Shown here in pieces: positions 1-8,423 of a stretch of DNA of 64,000 bases (position 1 is its first letter; each line of letters starts with the position of its first letter). The position numbers and the translations under genes are program-made. Source of the stretch: Thalassobius sp002708925 (lineage in GTDB: Bacteria; Pseudomonadota; Alphaproteobacteria; Rhodobacterales; Rhodobacteraceae); assembly GCF_049803795.1 (NCBI RefSeq), contig NZ_JBNAGJ010000001.1, positions 372,001 through 436,000 on the forward strand, given 5' to 3'. The notes beneath the pieces were generated by a model, which was not told where the DNA came from, did not search any database, and saw only the letters and a program-made list of their open reading frames with translations.

Positions 1-547
1 CGTGTATCCGGCGGTTCCGCAGGTGTTGCAGCGGTTCAACGCGCAGTTCCCACGGATGAAGGTGAACCTGCTGACCTCGTTCACGCGCGAGCTGAAGGCG
101 CAATTCGCGCGCGGGGAATGCGATGTCATCCTGACCACCGAAACCGGGCTGGGCGAGGGCGGCGAGACCCTGACCACCAAGCTGCTCAGATGGATCGGCG
201 CCCCCGAGGGCTCGGCGTGGAAACAGCGCCCGCTGCGGCTGGCCTTTGGCCGGTTCTGCATTTTCCGGGCGGGGGCGATCTCGGCGCTGGATGCGGTGGG
301 CGAGGATTGGGAAATCGCGGTTGAAACCGAATCCGACCGCACGATCGAGGCTACGGTGGCGGCGGATCTGGCGATTCACACGATGATCGAGGGCACCGAG
401 CCGCCGCATCTGGAACAGATCGACCACGGCGGCGCGCTGCCGGACCTGACGGTTCAGCAGATCAACATGTATGTCTCGGACAAGAGCAACAAAGAGGTGA
501 TCACGCCGCTGACCGATCAGCTGCGCCAGGCGTTCCGGATGATGTAG
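1..547 (+). CDS. LysR-family transcriptional regulator, C-terminal part (cut by window start)
   Basis: The reading frame is open from the left edge and ends with TAG at 545-547, leaving about 181 residues. They look like the LysR effector-binding domain: a periplasmic-binding-protein-like fold with the stretches VPQVLQRFNAQFP and GECDVILTTE, which match the segment following the linker helix in LysR proteins. The N-terminal winged helix-turn-helix lies outside the window, so the true start is unknown. The convergent oxidoreductase gene ends 3 bp downstream. The target and ligand cannot be told from this fragment. Confidence 0.8.
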   Translation, partial: VYPAVPQVLQRFNAQFPRMKVNLLTSFTRELKAQFARGECDVILTTETGLGEGGETLTTKLLRWIGAPEGSAWKQRPLRLAFGRFCIFRAGAISALDAVGEDWEIAVETESDRTIEATVAADLAIHTMIEGTEPPHLEQIDHGGALPDLTVQQINMYVSDKSNKEVITPLTDQLRQAFRMM

Positions 548-550
548 CGC

Positions 551-1510
551 CTAAGGGGTGATCACGACCTTGCCGGTGGATTTGCGGCTGCGCAACAGCT
601 CCAGCCCTTCGGCGGCGCGGTCCAGCGGCAGGACGTGGCTGACATGCGGTTTCAGGCGGCCTTGGGCGTACCACTCCAGCAGGGTTTTCAGGCTATCGGT
701 CAGCGCCTTTGGGTTGAATTTCAGATAGCCTCCCCAGTAAACCCCCAGAACGCTTAGGTTTTTCACCAGCAGATGGTTCGCGGGGATTTGCGGAACCTCG
801 CCGCTGGCAAAGCCGATGGGCAAGAGGCGGGCCTCGGGGTTGCAGGCGCGAAAGGCCGCTTGCCACTGCGCGCCGCCCACCGCGTCATAGACCACATCCG
901 CCCCGCCCAGCGATTTAACCACGGCGCGGATGTCTTGGGTTTTGGCGTCGATCAGATGATCGGCCCCGGCCTGCTTGGCGACCTTCAGCTTGTCGGCCCC
1001 GCGCGCGCAGGCGATCACGGTGGCGCCCATCAGCTTGCCGATTTCCACGGCGGTCAGGCCCACGCCCCCGGCGGCCCCGGTCACCAGCAGGGTTTCGCCC
1101 GGCTGCATCTGCGCCCGGTGATCCAGCGCCAGATGGCTGGTGCCGTACGCGATCTGAAAGGCGGCGGCGTCTTCGAAGCTCATGACATCGGGGATTTCCA
1201 CGCAGCGGTTCACATCGAACACGCCATAGTCCGCCAGACCGCCCTGACCGCCAAACACGGCAACCCGCGCGCCAATCGCCGGCCCCTCGGTGTCCGGACC
1301 CAGAGCATCGACAACCCCCGCGACCTCCATTCCCAGGGTAAAGGGCGCGGGCGGGGTGTCTTGATATTTGCCCTGCATCATCAGCAGATCGGCAAAGTTC
1401 AAACCGCACGCCGCGATTCGCAGGCGAATCTGCCCCGGTCCGGGCTGGGGCTGCTCAAGTTCGGCAAGATTTGGCTGATCGCCGATTTGGGTTAGATGAA
1501 ATGCGCGCAT
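551..1510 (-). CDS. NADPH:quinone oxidoreductase family protein (zinc-independent MDR)
   Basis: A 319-residue medium-chain dehydrogenase/reductase. The N-terminal GroES-like part contains GLNFADLLMMQGKY and the typical glycine-rich turn (LGMEVAGVV). The Rossmann half has the nucleotide-binding motif VTGAAGGVGLTAVEIGK at about residues 140-157. The cysteine and histidine ligands of zinc-dependent alcohol dehydrogenases are absent, which fits the quinone oxidoreductase branch that reduces quinones or enones with NADPH. The start ATG (1508-1510) follows a GGAGG-like site. It is not the acrylyl-CoA reductase AcuI as far as I can judge: it lacks the sequence landmarks I know for that protein. Natural substrate unknown. 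Confidence 0.85.
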   Translation of the reverse strand: MRAFHLTQIGDQPNLAELEQPQPGPGQIRLRIAACGLNFADLLMMQGKYQDTPPAPFTLGMEVAGVVDALGPDTEGPAIGARVAVFGGQGGLADYGVFDVNRCVEIPDVMSFEDAAAFQIAYGTSHLALDHRAQMQPGETLLVTGAAGGVGLTAVEIGKLMGATVIACARGADKLKVAKQAGADHLIDAKTQDIRAVVKSLGGADVVYDAVGGAQWQAAFRACNPEARLLPIGFASGEVPQIPANHLLVKNLSVLGVYWGGYLKFNPKALTDSLKTLLEWYAQGRLKPHVSHVLPLDRAAEGLELLRSRKSTGKVVITP

Positions 1511-1728
1511 GGGGTCCTCCGGTTTGGGCTGTTATGCGAAGCCCCTTTATTTGTGTCAAACACAGCCTGCCTTAGGATGCCGCATTGCCGCATGTATTTG
1601 TCCGAGTACCCTTTTAAATTGTCGGTTTGAATCGGAATTTCTCCTTTTTGATGAGCGAAATGCTTGATCCATATTCAAAAATCGCTAGCTTTCGGGGGAC
1701 TCAGGGCCAGCCGTACCGTTGCGGGCAG

Positions 1729-1742
1729 GGGAACGCGTTCCC
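1729..1742. promoter_or_regulatory. perfect 14-bp palindrome upstream of the XRE regulator
   Basis: GGGAACGCGTTCCC is a perfect dyad in the 275-bp divergent intergenic stretch between the oxidoreductase and the XRE gene, ending 43 bp before the regulator's ATG. A dyad at this position suits an operator for autoregulation by the dimeric HTH protein, but binding is inferred only from position and symmetry. Confidence 0.45.
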
Positions 1743-1785
1743 GTGCGGCCTGTAGTATTGATTGAATAAGTGAAAGGTGTGGGCG

Positions 1786-2151
1786 ATGACTCATCCGGTT
1801 GATGTACATGTAGGTCAGAAACTCCGGCAACGGCGCTGGATGATAGGGATGACCCAACAACAACTGGCCGAGCAGGTGGGGATCAAGTTTCAGCAAATCC
1901 AGAAATATGAAACCGGAGCGAATCGGATCAGTGCCTCGCGCCTGTGGGATATTGCCTCGGTTCTGGATGTGCCCGTCAGCTTCTTTTTCGAAGGGCTGGG
2001 CGAGGAAGAAGGACAAGAGGTTGCCCCCGCACCTGCCGAACTGATGAAAAACCGCGAGGCGCTGGATCTGGTCCGCTCGTTCTATGCGATCCCCGAAGAG
2101 CAGCGCCGCCGTCTGTTCGAATTGGCCAAGGTTCTGTCCGACGCCGCTTGA
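1786..2151 (+). CDS. XRE-family helix-turn-helix regulator, PraR-like
   Basis: A 121-residue DNA-binding protein. Residues about 8-65 form a Cro/C1-type HTH, with MTQQQLAEQVGIKFQQIQKY and the following GANRISASRLWDIA; the segment VPVSFFFEGL marks the end of the domain. This arrangement is characteristic of the small alphaproteobacterial XRE proteins related to PraR of rhizobia. The tail is acidic and ends in a predicted helix (YAIPEEQRRRLFELAKVL). I chose ATG 1786 because the GAAAGG ribosome site at 1772-1777 sits at good spacing; a GTG at 1777 in frame would overlap that site. A perfect palindrome lies just upstream. Regulon unknown. Confidence 0.85.
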   Translation: MTHPVDVHVGQKLRQRRWMIGMTQQQLAEQVGIKFQQIQKYETGANRISASRLWDIASVLDVPVSFFFEGLGEEEGQEVAPAPAELMKNREALDLVRSFYAIPEEQRRRLFELAKVLSDAA

Positions 2152-2205
2152 GCGGGCGGCCCCTCTGGTGTAGGCGCAAGGATGACCTTAGCGCCGGAGG
2201 GGACC

Positions 2206-3030
2206 ATGGCACAGGCAGACGCGCCAGATCGGGACAGCTTGATTGCAACAGCGCACGCGCTGGCCGATGCCGCGCGCGATGCCGTGCGGCCCTATTTCCG
2301 CCAGCCGGGCCTGGCTGCGGACAATAAGGATGCGGGCGGGTTTGATCCGGTCACGGCCGGGGATCGCGCCGCTGAACAGGCCATGCGCGCGGTTCTTGCG
2401 CAGCAACGCCCAGCGGACGGCATCATCGGCGAAGAGTTCGGCAAAACCGAGGGAACGTCGGGCATTTCCTGGGTGCTGGACCCGATTGACGGCACACGCG
2501 GATTTCTGTCGGGCACGCCCACCTGGGGGGTGCTGATCGCCGCTACGGATGACACTGCGGCGGACACGGGCCCGATTTTCGGCGTGATCGACCAGCCCTA
2601 TATTGGCGAGCGTTTCTGGGGCGGATTGGAACAGGCCGAGATGGATGGCCCCTATGGCCGACGTGCGCTGAAAACGCTGGGCGCGCGGCCGTTGGATCAG
2701 GCGATCATCTTCACCACCTTCCCCGAGGTCGGCTCGGACGCCGAGGCCGCCGGGTTTCAACAGCTTGCCGGGCGGTGCCAGCTGACGCGCTATGGGATGG
2801 ATTGTTACGCCTATGCGCTGCTGGCAGCGGGGCATATTGATCTGGTGGTCGAAGCAGGGCTAAGCAATTACGACATCCAGGCTCCGATTGCGGTGATCCA
2901 GGCTGCCGGCGGGATTGTCACCGATTGGCAGGGGGGACCGGCCCATCACGGCGGGCGCGTTCTGGCCGCTGCCGGGGCCGAGCAACATGCCGCTGCGCTT
3001 GATATCCTATCCCGTGTTCCTCTTGATTGA
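2206..3030 (+). CDS. hisN: histidinol-phosphatase, inositol-monophosphatase family
   Basis: A 274-residue Mg-dependent phosphatase of the IMPase superfamily. The metal- and phosphate-binding motifs are in order: DPVTAGDRAAE (about residue 45), GEEFG (about residue 75), and WVLDPIDGTRGFLSG (about residue 90). The C-terminal metal aspartate lies in SNYDIQAPIAVIQAAGG. The substitution GTRGF after DPIDG is typical of the HisN subgroup, which dephosphorylates histidinol phosphate in histidine biosynthesis in many alphaproteobacteria. ATG 2206 is preceded by GGAGGGG at 2196-2202; the ATG at 2182 has no such site. No other his gene is adjacent, so the exact substrate rests on subfamily resemblance. 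Confidence 0.82.
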   Translation: MAQADAPDRDSLIATAHALADAARDAVRPYFRQPGLAADNKDAGGFDPVTAGDRAAEQAMRAVLAQQRPADGIIGEEFGKTEGTSGISWVLDPIDGTRGFLSGTPTWGVLIAATDDTAADTGPIFGVIDQPYIGERFWGGLEQAEMDGPYGRRALKTLGARPLDQAIIFTTFPEVGSDAEAAGFQQLAGRCQLTRYGMDCYAYALLAAGHIDLVVEAGLSNYDIQAPIAVIQAAGGIVTDWQGGPAHHGGRVLAAAGAEQHAAALDILSRVPLD

Positions 3031-3131
3031 ACACAGGTTTTAGGGGATAAGAAGGGCCTGCGCGAGTCCTTTGTCCCTTTCTGTCGCGCTCTGTCACACT
3101 CTGACCGAAAGGGGCCTGAAGGAGTGTGACA

Positions 3132-4481
3132 ATGACGAATCCATCCCCCCAGGAGACCCTGATCCGCAACGCGGACCATGTTCTGACGATGAATGATGCG
3201 CGTCAGGAACTGTCCGGCGCGGATGTGCTGATCCGGAATGGGCAGATCGCGATGATCGGCTTCGGGCTTGGCACTGCGGGGCAGATCATCGAGGCCAGCG
3301 GCTGCGTCGTGACCCCCGGTTTGGTGAACACGCATCATCACCTGTACCAGACCCTGACCCGCGCGGTGCCCGGCGCGCAGGATGCGCTGCTGTTTGGCTG
3401 GTTGCAGAGACTCTATCCGATCTGGGCGCGTTTCGGCCCCGAGGAAATGTTCGTTTCGGCTCAGGTTGGGCTGGCCGAGCTGGCGCTGTCGGGCTGTACG
3501 CTTAGCTCGGATCATCTGTATCTGTACCCCAATGGCAGCGCGCTGGAGGACACGATTTTCGCCGCCGAAGAGCTGGGCCTGCGCTTTCACCCCACCCGCG
3601 GCGCCATGAGCATCGGCGAAAGCGACGGCGGCCTGCCGCCCGACAGCCTGGTCGAACGCGAGGCCGATATTCTGAACGATTGCATCCGCGTGGTGGATGC
3701 GTTTCACGACCCGTCCGAGGGCTCGATGTGCCGGGTCGCGATCGCGCCTTGCTCGCCGTTTTCGGTCAGCAGAGGGCTGATGCGCGATGCGGCCCTGCTG
3801 GCGCGGGACAAGGGGGTGATGCTGCACACGCATCTGGCCGAAAACGATCAGGATATTGCATATTCGCTGGAAAAATTCGGCTGTCGCCCCGGCCAATATG
3901 CCGAAGATCTGGGCTGGACGGGCGCAGATGTCTGGCACGCGCATTGTGTGAAACTGGATGGGCAAGAGATTGATTTGTTTGCCAAAACCGGCACGGGCGT
4001 TGCGCATTGCCCCTGTTCGAACTGTCGCCTTGGCAGCGGGATTGCGCCGGTGCGGGCGATGCGGGATGCCGGCGTGCCGGTGGGTCTGGGCGTGGATGGG
4101 GCGGCCAGCAACGATAGCTCGAATCTGGTGGCCGAGGCGCGCCAGTCCCTGCTGCTCCAGCGCGTTGCGCGCGGGGCCAACGCCATGAGCGCCCGCGAAG
4201 CGCTGGAGATCGCCACACGCGGCGGGGCCGAGGTGCTGAACCGCCCCGATTGCGGCCAGATCGCGCCGGGCAAACGGGCCGATATTGCGATCTGGGATGT
4301 CAGCGGGATTGAGACCGCGGGCAGCTGGGATCCGGCCGCTCTTTTGCTGGCGGGGCCCACGCGCGTTAAGCATTTGTTCGTAGAAGGCCGTCAGATTGTG
4401 GGGGATGGCCGGATTCTCACGATAGATACGCGGGCTCTTGCCGTGCGGCAGGCCGGGCTGTTACGCAGGCTTATGGCATAG
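3132..4481 (+). CDS. 8-oxoguanine deaminase-like amidohydrolase
   Basis: A 449-residue metal-dependent hydrolase of the amidohydrolase/TrzA group. The metal-binding HxH lies in VNTHHHLYQ, further ligands in LHTHLAEND and WHAHCVKLD, and the catalytic aspartate in GLGVDGAASND. The stretch PCSPFSVS and the HPTRGAMS segment match enzymes annotated as 8-oxoguanine deaminase, which convert 8-oxoguanine to urate with release of ammonia. A guanine deaminase 450 bp downstream, on the other strand, supports a purine-salvage role. The start at ATG 3132 is preceded by AAGGAG; a GTG at 3126 overlaps the ribosome site. Related hydroxyatrazine hydrolases are the main alternative. Confidence 0.8.
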   Translation: MTNPSPQETLIRNADHVLTMNDARQELSGADVLIRNGQIAMIGFGLGTAGQIIEASGCVVTPGLVNTHHHLYQTLTRAVPGAQDALLFGWLQRLYPIWARFGPEEMFVSAQVGLAELALSGCTLSSDHLYLYPNGSALEDTIFAAEELGLRFHPTRGAMSIGESDGGLPPDSLVEREADILNDCIRVVDAFHDPSEGSMCRVAIAPCSPFSVSRGLMRDAALLARDKGVMLHTHLAENDQDIAYSLEKFGCRPGQYAEDLGWTGADVWHAHCVKLDGQEIDLFAKTGTGVAHCPCSNCRLGSGIAPVRAMRDAGVPVGLGVDGAASNDSSNLVAEARQSLLLQRVARGANAMSAREALEIATRGGAEVLNRPDCGQIAPGKRADIAIWDVSGIETAGSWDPAALLLAGPTRVKHLFVEGRQIVGDGRILTIDTRALAVRQAGLLRRLMA

Positions 4482-4511
4482 CAGGCGTCCACAGGGCGCT
4501 GGGAGGGATGA

Positions 4512-4991
4512 ATGAAAAAACTTGCCACAGCAATCGCATTGCTCGCTTTGGCCGGGCTGATGGGATGTGTCACCGCCGAATCCGAATCCCGGCCCGAAGT
4601 GTCCCGCACTGTCCAGACAGGGCAGGGCTTTGACGCCCAATTGGCCAGCCTGCGGCGCCGATCCGGGCTGAAACCCCTGCAAACCGATCCGTCTTTGCAA
4701 AAGGCCGCGCAGGCCCATGCGGCGGATATGGCGCGGCGCGGATATTTCGCGCATGTCAGCCCCTCGGGTGTGAATTTCGACAAACGCTATCTGAGGGCGG
4801 GCTATTGCGTTGCGTCTTTTTCTGAAAACCTGGCCGAGGGGCCGCAGGATGCGACAGGGGCGCTGAAAATGTGGGTTGCCTCGGCCCCGCACCTGAAAAA
4901 CATCCTGAATAAGAAATACGTCAAATACGGTCTGGGTCAGTCGGGCAAATACTGGGCAATGGCGCTGGCCGGACCCTGCGTGCGCAACTGA
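4512..4991 (+). CDS. CAP-domain (SCP/PR-1) lipoprotein
   Basis: A 159-residue exported protein. The N-terminus is a lipoprotein signal, with KK, a hydrophobic core and the lipobox LMGC at about residue 19, so it is probably anchored in an envelope membrane. The remainder is a CAP/SCP domain, with the helix LASLRRRSGLKPLQ, the histidine in QAHAADMARRGYFAH, and the later SENLAEG motif that supplies the conserved Glu. Bacterial CAP proteins of this size are of poorly known function. Its last 55 bp overlap the 3' end of the convergent guanine deaminase gene. GGGAGGG at 4501 serves as the ribosome site. Confidence 0.85.
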   Translation: MKKLATAIALLALAGLMGCVTAESESRPEVSRTVQTGQGFDAQLASLRRRSGLKPLQTDPSLQKAAQAHAADMARRGYFAHVSPSGVNFDKRYLRAGYCVASFSENLAEGPQDATGALKMWVASAPHLKNILNKKYVKYGLGQSGKYWAMALAGPCVRN

Positions 4992-6265
4992 CCGTTTACA
5001 TAGACGGCCGCAATGGCGCGGTCGTCGCCCATCATGATCGTGGGGAAAATGGCTTCCCAGATGTCCTCGGCGCGGGCGGCGCGCTGCGCAATCGCGGGGG
5101 TCGAGCACAGGTTGAGCACCACCAGATCCGCCTCGAATCCCGAGGTCAGATTGCCGATCCGGTCCTCCATCCGCATCGCCTGGGCAGAGCCGGCGGTGGC
5201 CAGCCACAACAGATGTGCCGGGTGCAGCGGGTGGTGGCGTAATTGGCCAATCTCATAGGCCGCCGCCATGGTGCGCAACATCGAGAATGAAGAGCCGCCG
5301 CCCGTGTCCGTGGCCAGCCCGACGCGGTGTCCGGCGGCCTTCATCGCGGCCATGTCGAACAGGCCCGAGCCGATGAACGTGTTCGAGGTCGGGCAATGAA
5401 TCAGCGCGGCATCCACCTCGGCCAGGCGGGATTTTTCCCTTTCTTCCAAATGGATAGCATGGCCATACAGGCCGCCCGGCCCCAGCAGGCCAAAGGCCTC
5501 GTAGGTGTCCAGATAGTCGCGGGCCTGCGGATAGAGCGATTTGACCCAGGCGATTTCATCCACTTGCTCGGACAGATGAGTCTGCATCAGGCAGTCGGGG
5601 CGCTCGGCCCAGAGCGCGCCCAAAGCCCGCAGCTGATCCGGCGTAGATGTCGGCGAAAATCGCGGCGTGATCGCATAGGACAGACGCCCGCGACCATGCC
5701 ATTTTTGCAGCAGCGCCTTGCTGTCGTCATAGGCTGACTGGGCCGTGTCGCGCAGATTTTCCGGGGCCGTGTCGCGATCCATGCAGGTTTTCCCGGCCAC
5801 AACGCGCATATCGCGGGCCTGCGCGGCGGCAAAGAGCGCCTCGACGCTGGCGGGATGAATCGTGCAGTAGCTGGCCAGGCTGGTGGTGCCGTTCATCAGC
5901 GCCAAATCCAGATATCTTCCTGCAATTTCAGCAGCATAATCAGGGTCGGCAAAGCGCGTTTCCTCGGGGAATGTATAGTGGTTCAGCCAGTCGATCAGGC
6001 GTTTGCCCCAACTGGCGATGATCGCCGTCTGCGGATAATGCACATGCGCATCGACAAAGCCGGCCATGATCAGCCCCTGACCGTGATCCTCTACCTTGGC
6101 CTGCGGGTTGCGGGCGCGCAGCTCTGCGGCCGGTCCGGTTTCAACAATGCGGCCCGCGCGGATCAGAATCGCGCCATCGGGATCGAACCGCGCGGCCTGG
6201 GGCCCCTGGGCAAATGGATCCGCGTCAAACCCAAGCGTTTGCCCCAGCAAGAGCATATCAGTCAT
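4937..6265 (-). CDS. guaD: guanine deaminase
   Basis: A 442-residue amidohydrolase that deaminates guanine to xanthine. Visible landmarks are the metal-binding VDAHVHYPQT, the nine-residue-type guanine deaminase segment MQTHLSEQVDE, LYGHAIHLEERE, HCPTSNTFIGSGLF, and the aspartate in GLATDTGGGSSFSMLRTM. These are the canonical GuaD signatures. ATG 6265 is preceded by AAAGGA at proper spacing; the upstream in-frame ATG has no such site. The last 55 bp overlap the convergent CAP-lipoprotein gene, encoding a short tail after VYVNGQL. Together with the 8-oxoguanine-type deaminase it forms a small purine catabolism group. Confidence 0.92.
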   Translation of the reverse strand: MTDMLLLGQTLGFDADPFAQGPQAARFDPDGAILIRAGRIVETGPAAELRARNPQAKVEDHGQGLIMAGFVDAHVHYPQTAIIASWGKRLIDWLNHYTFPEETRFADPDYAAEIAGRYLDLALMNGTTSLASYCTIHPASVEALFAAAQARDMRVVAGKTCMDRDTAPENLRDTAQSAYDDSKALLQKWHGRGRLSYAITPRFSPTSTPDQLRALGALWAERPDCLMQTHLSEQVDEIAWVKSLYPQARDYLDTYEAFGLLGPGGLYGHAIHLEEREKSRLAEVDAALIHCPTSNTFIGSGLFDMAAMKAAGHRVGLATDTGGGSSFSMLRTMAAAYEIGQLRHHPLHPAHLLWLATAGSAQAMRMEDRIGNLTSGFEADLVVLNLCSTPAIAQRAARAEDIWEAIFPTIMMGDDRAIAAVYVNGQLRTQGPASAIAQYLPD

Positions 6266-6403
6266 GGCGGTGTCCTTTGTTGCCTCGTTCTTGACCAGAC
6301 TATTGCGCCGCAATTGCACAGTAAATCATTCCGGCATTGTTTCCGGCCCTGACCTTCCGTTATGACAAGGTAGCGATTTTTCAGCGGCAGAACCGGGGGC
6401 GGC

Positions 6404-7801
6404 ATGAGCGACGATCAACCTACCGAAAACCCGATGCCCGAACTGCAAGAGGACGCCAGATACGGCCTGGATAAGAAGGTGGTCGCGGCGATTCTCTATG
6501 CTGTCGATGTGGGCGATGCGACCCGCCTGCAAGAGCTGTTCGAACCGCTGCACGCCGCCGATATTGCCGACCTTCTGGAGCAGCTGAACACTTATGACCG
6601 GCGGCGGTTGGTGCAGCTGTACGATCAGGAATTCGACGGCGAAATCCTGTCCGAGCTTGAGGATAACCTGCGCGAAGAGGTGATCTCGGTTCTCAGGCCC
6701 GACGTGCTGGCCGAGGCCGTGCGGGACATGGACTCGGACGATGTTGTGGATCTGGTCGAGGATCTGGACGCGCCGCAGCAAGTGGCCATTCTGGACGCGC
6801 TAGAGGATGCCGACCGCGTAGCCGTCGAGCAGGCGCTGTCCTACCCGGAATTTTCCGCCGGGCGCCTGATGCAGCGCGAAGTCGTGACCGCGCCCGAGCA
6901 TTGGACCGTTGGCGACGCCATTGATTTTCTGCGTAATGCCAAAGAGTTACCCGACCAATTCTATCATGTGACCGTGGTTGACCCACGGATGCACCCGGTG
7001 GGGAATGTGACGCTGGGCAAGCTCATGTCCTCGCGTCGGGATGTGCCGCTGACCTCAATCTTCGAAGAGGTTTTTCAGGTCATTCCCGTCTTGCAGGACG
7101 AGGGCGACGTGGCCTATGCGTTCAACCAGTACCACCTGATCTCCGCCCCTGTGGTGGATGAAAATAACCGGCTGGTGGGCATTATCACGATTGACGATGC
7201 GATGGCCGTGCTGGACGACGAACACGAAGAGGACATCCTGCGCCTGGCCGGGGTCAGCGACGAATCCAGCCTGTCCGACAGCATTTTCGAGGCCGCCAAG
7301 GGCCGCGCGACCTGGCTGTTCGTGAACCTGCTGACGGCGATTCTGGCCTCTTTGGTGATTGATATGTTTGCCGACACGATTGACCAGATGGTGGCGCTGG
7401 CGGTGCTGATGCCGATTGTCGCCTCGATGGGGGGGAATGCGGGGACGCAGACGATGACGGTGACGGTGCGGGCGCTGGCCACGCGCGATCTGACCGCGCA
7501 GAACGCGATGCGGGTGATCTGGCGCGAGGTCTCGGTTGGGGCGTTGAACGGGGCGTTGTTCGGTCTGATCATGGCGCTGGTTACGGCCGCCTGGTTTGGC
7601 GTGCCGATGCTGGCGGCCGTGATCGGATCGGCCATGCTGATGACCCAGATCGCGGCGGCAATCGGCGGCATCGTGATCCCCATGGCGCTGGACCGGGCAG
7701 GGGTGGATCCGGCGCTGGCCTCGGGGCCGTTCGTGACCACGGTGACGGATGTCGTGGGGTTCTTTGCCTTTTTGGGGCTGGCCGCCTCGGTGCTGCTATG
7801 A
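6404..7801 (+). CDS. mgtE: MgtE-type magnesium transporter
   Basis: A 465-residue inner-membrane Mg2+ channel. In order it shows the acidic superhelical N domain (about 30-140, rich in LLEQL and DVLAEAVRDMDSDD), a tandem CBS pair (about 145-270, including LISAPVVDENNRLVGIITIDDAM), a plug helix, and a transmembrane domain of about five helices with MPIVASMGGNAGTQTMTVTVRAL, the signature pore segment. In characterised MgtE the CBS/N domains sense cytosolic Mg2+ and close the pore. The stop codon overlaps the start of the folate gene downstream (ATGA), so they are probably co-transcribed. No Mg riboswitch is visible in the short leader. Confidence 0.93.
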   Translation: MSDDQPTENPMPELQEDARYGLDKKVVAAILYAVDVGDATRLQELFEPLHAADIADLLEQLNTYDRRRLVQLYDQEFDGEILSELEDNLREEVISVLRPDVLAEAVRDMDSDDVVDLVEDLDAPQQVAILDALEDADRVAVEQALSYPEFSAGRLMQREVVTAPEHWTVGDAIDFLRNAKELPDQFYHVTVVDPRMHPVGNVTLGKLMSSRRDVPLTSIFEEVFQVIPVLQDEGDVAYAFNQYHLISAPVVDENNRLVGIITIDDAMAVLDDEHEEDILRLAGVSDESSLSDSIFEAAKGRATWLFVNLLTAILASLVIDMFADTIDQMVALAVLMPIVASMGGNAGTQTMTVTVRALATRDLTAQNAMRVIWREVSVGALNGALFGLIMALVTAAWFGVPMLAAVIGSAMLMTQIAAAIGGIVIPMALDRAGVDPALASGPFVTTVTDVVGFFAFLGLAASVLL

Positions 7802-8355
7802 GCGATCTGATCGCCCGCAAAGCGGCTGCGCGCCAGGCCGCCTTTGCCCGCCGCAAAGAGGCCCATGGCGCCGGTCTGGTTGGGCGCGCGGGGCATTTAT
7901 CGCAGGTTTTGGCAGGGTATCGCGGGGTGCCGCTGGCCGGCTATATGCCTATCCGCACGGAAATCAGCCCGCTGCCCGCGATGGAGGAAGCCGCCGCCCA
8001 CGGCCCTGTTGGGGTACCTGTGATCACAGGCGCGGGGCAGCCGCTGAAATTCTCGGAATGGGCGCCGGGCTGTGCGATGCGTGACGGTCCTTTCGGGGCG
8101 CAAATCCCTGAGATTGATCGGTTTTTCGAACCGGAAATTCTGATCGTTCCCTTGGTGGCCTTCGACCGGCGCGGCGGGCGTCTGGGCTATGGCGGCGGGT
8201 TTTACGACCGGACGCTTGAGCAGCTACGGGCCAAGCGGGCGACGCTGGCCATCGGATTTGCCTATGCCGCGCAAGAGGCCGACAGCCTGCCGCTGGAACC
8301 CACGGATCAGGCTTTGGACATGATCGTGACCGAGCAGGGCGTTCTGACGTTCTAG
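7798..8355 (+). CDS. 5-formyltetrahydrofolate cyclo-ligase
   Basis: A 185-residue enzyme of folate metabolism that converts 5-formyl-THF to 5,10-methenyl-THF using ATP. The diagnostic C-terminal motif is present: VPLVAFDRRGGRLGYGGGFYDRTL, containing the glycine-rich LGYGGGFYDR signature at about residues 122-131. The N-terminal ARQAAFARRK is the usual basic start. Translation starts inside the mgtE stop codon (ATGA overlap), indicating coupling. Length is normal for the family. Confidence 0.9.
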   Translation: MSDLIARKAAARQAAFARRKEAHGAGLVGRAGHLSQVLAGYRGVPLAGYMPIRTEISPLPAMEEAAAHGPVGVPVITGAGQPLKFSEWAPGCAMRDGPFGAQIPEIDRFFEPEILIVPLVAFDRRGGRLGYGGGFYDRTLEQLRAKRATLAIGFAYAAQEADSLPLEPTDQALDMIVTEQGVLTF

Positions 8356-8423
8356 GCCTGAAAACCCTCCGATTGGCATCTTGCCCCTTGCCTGCGGCGG
8401 GGCAGGGGCCTAGGCAGGGGGGC

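Noticed and set aside
551..1510. Acrylyl-CoA reductase AcuI, considered because of dddL in the window
   Set aside because: The protein has the MDR fold but follows the quinone oxidoreductase pattern and is 62 kb from dddL.
2946..4373. 475-codon frame antisense to the 8-oxoguanine deaminase-like gene
   Set aside because: Shadow frame; the sense frame has all metal-binding motifs.
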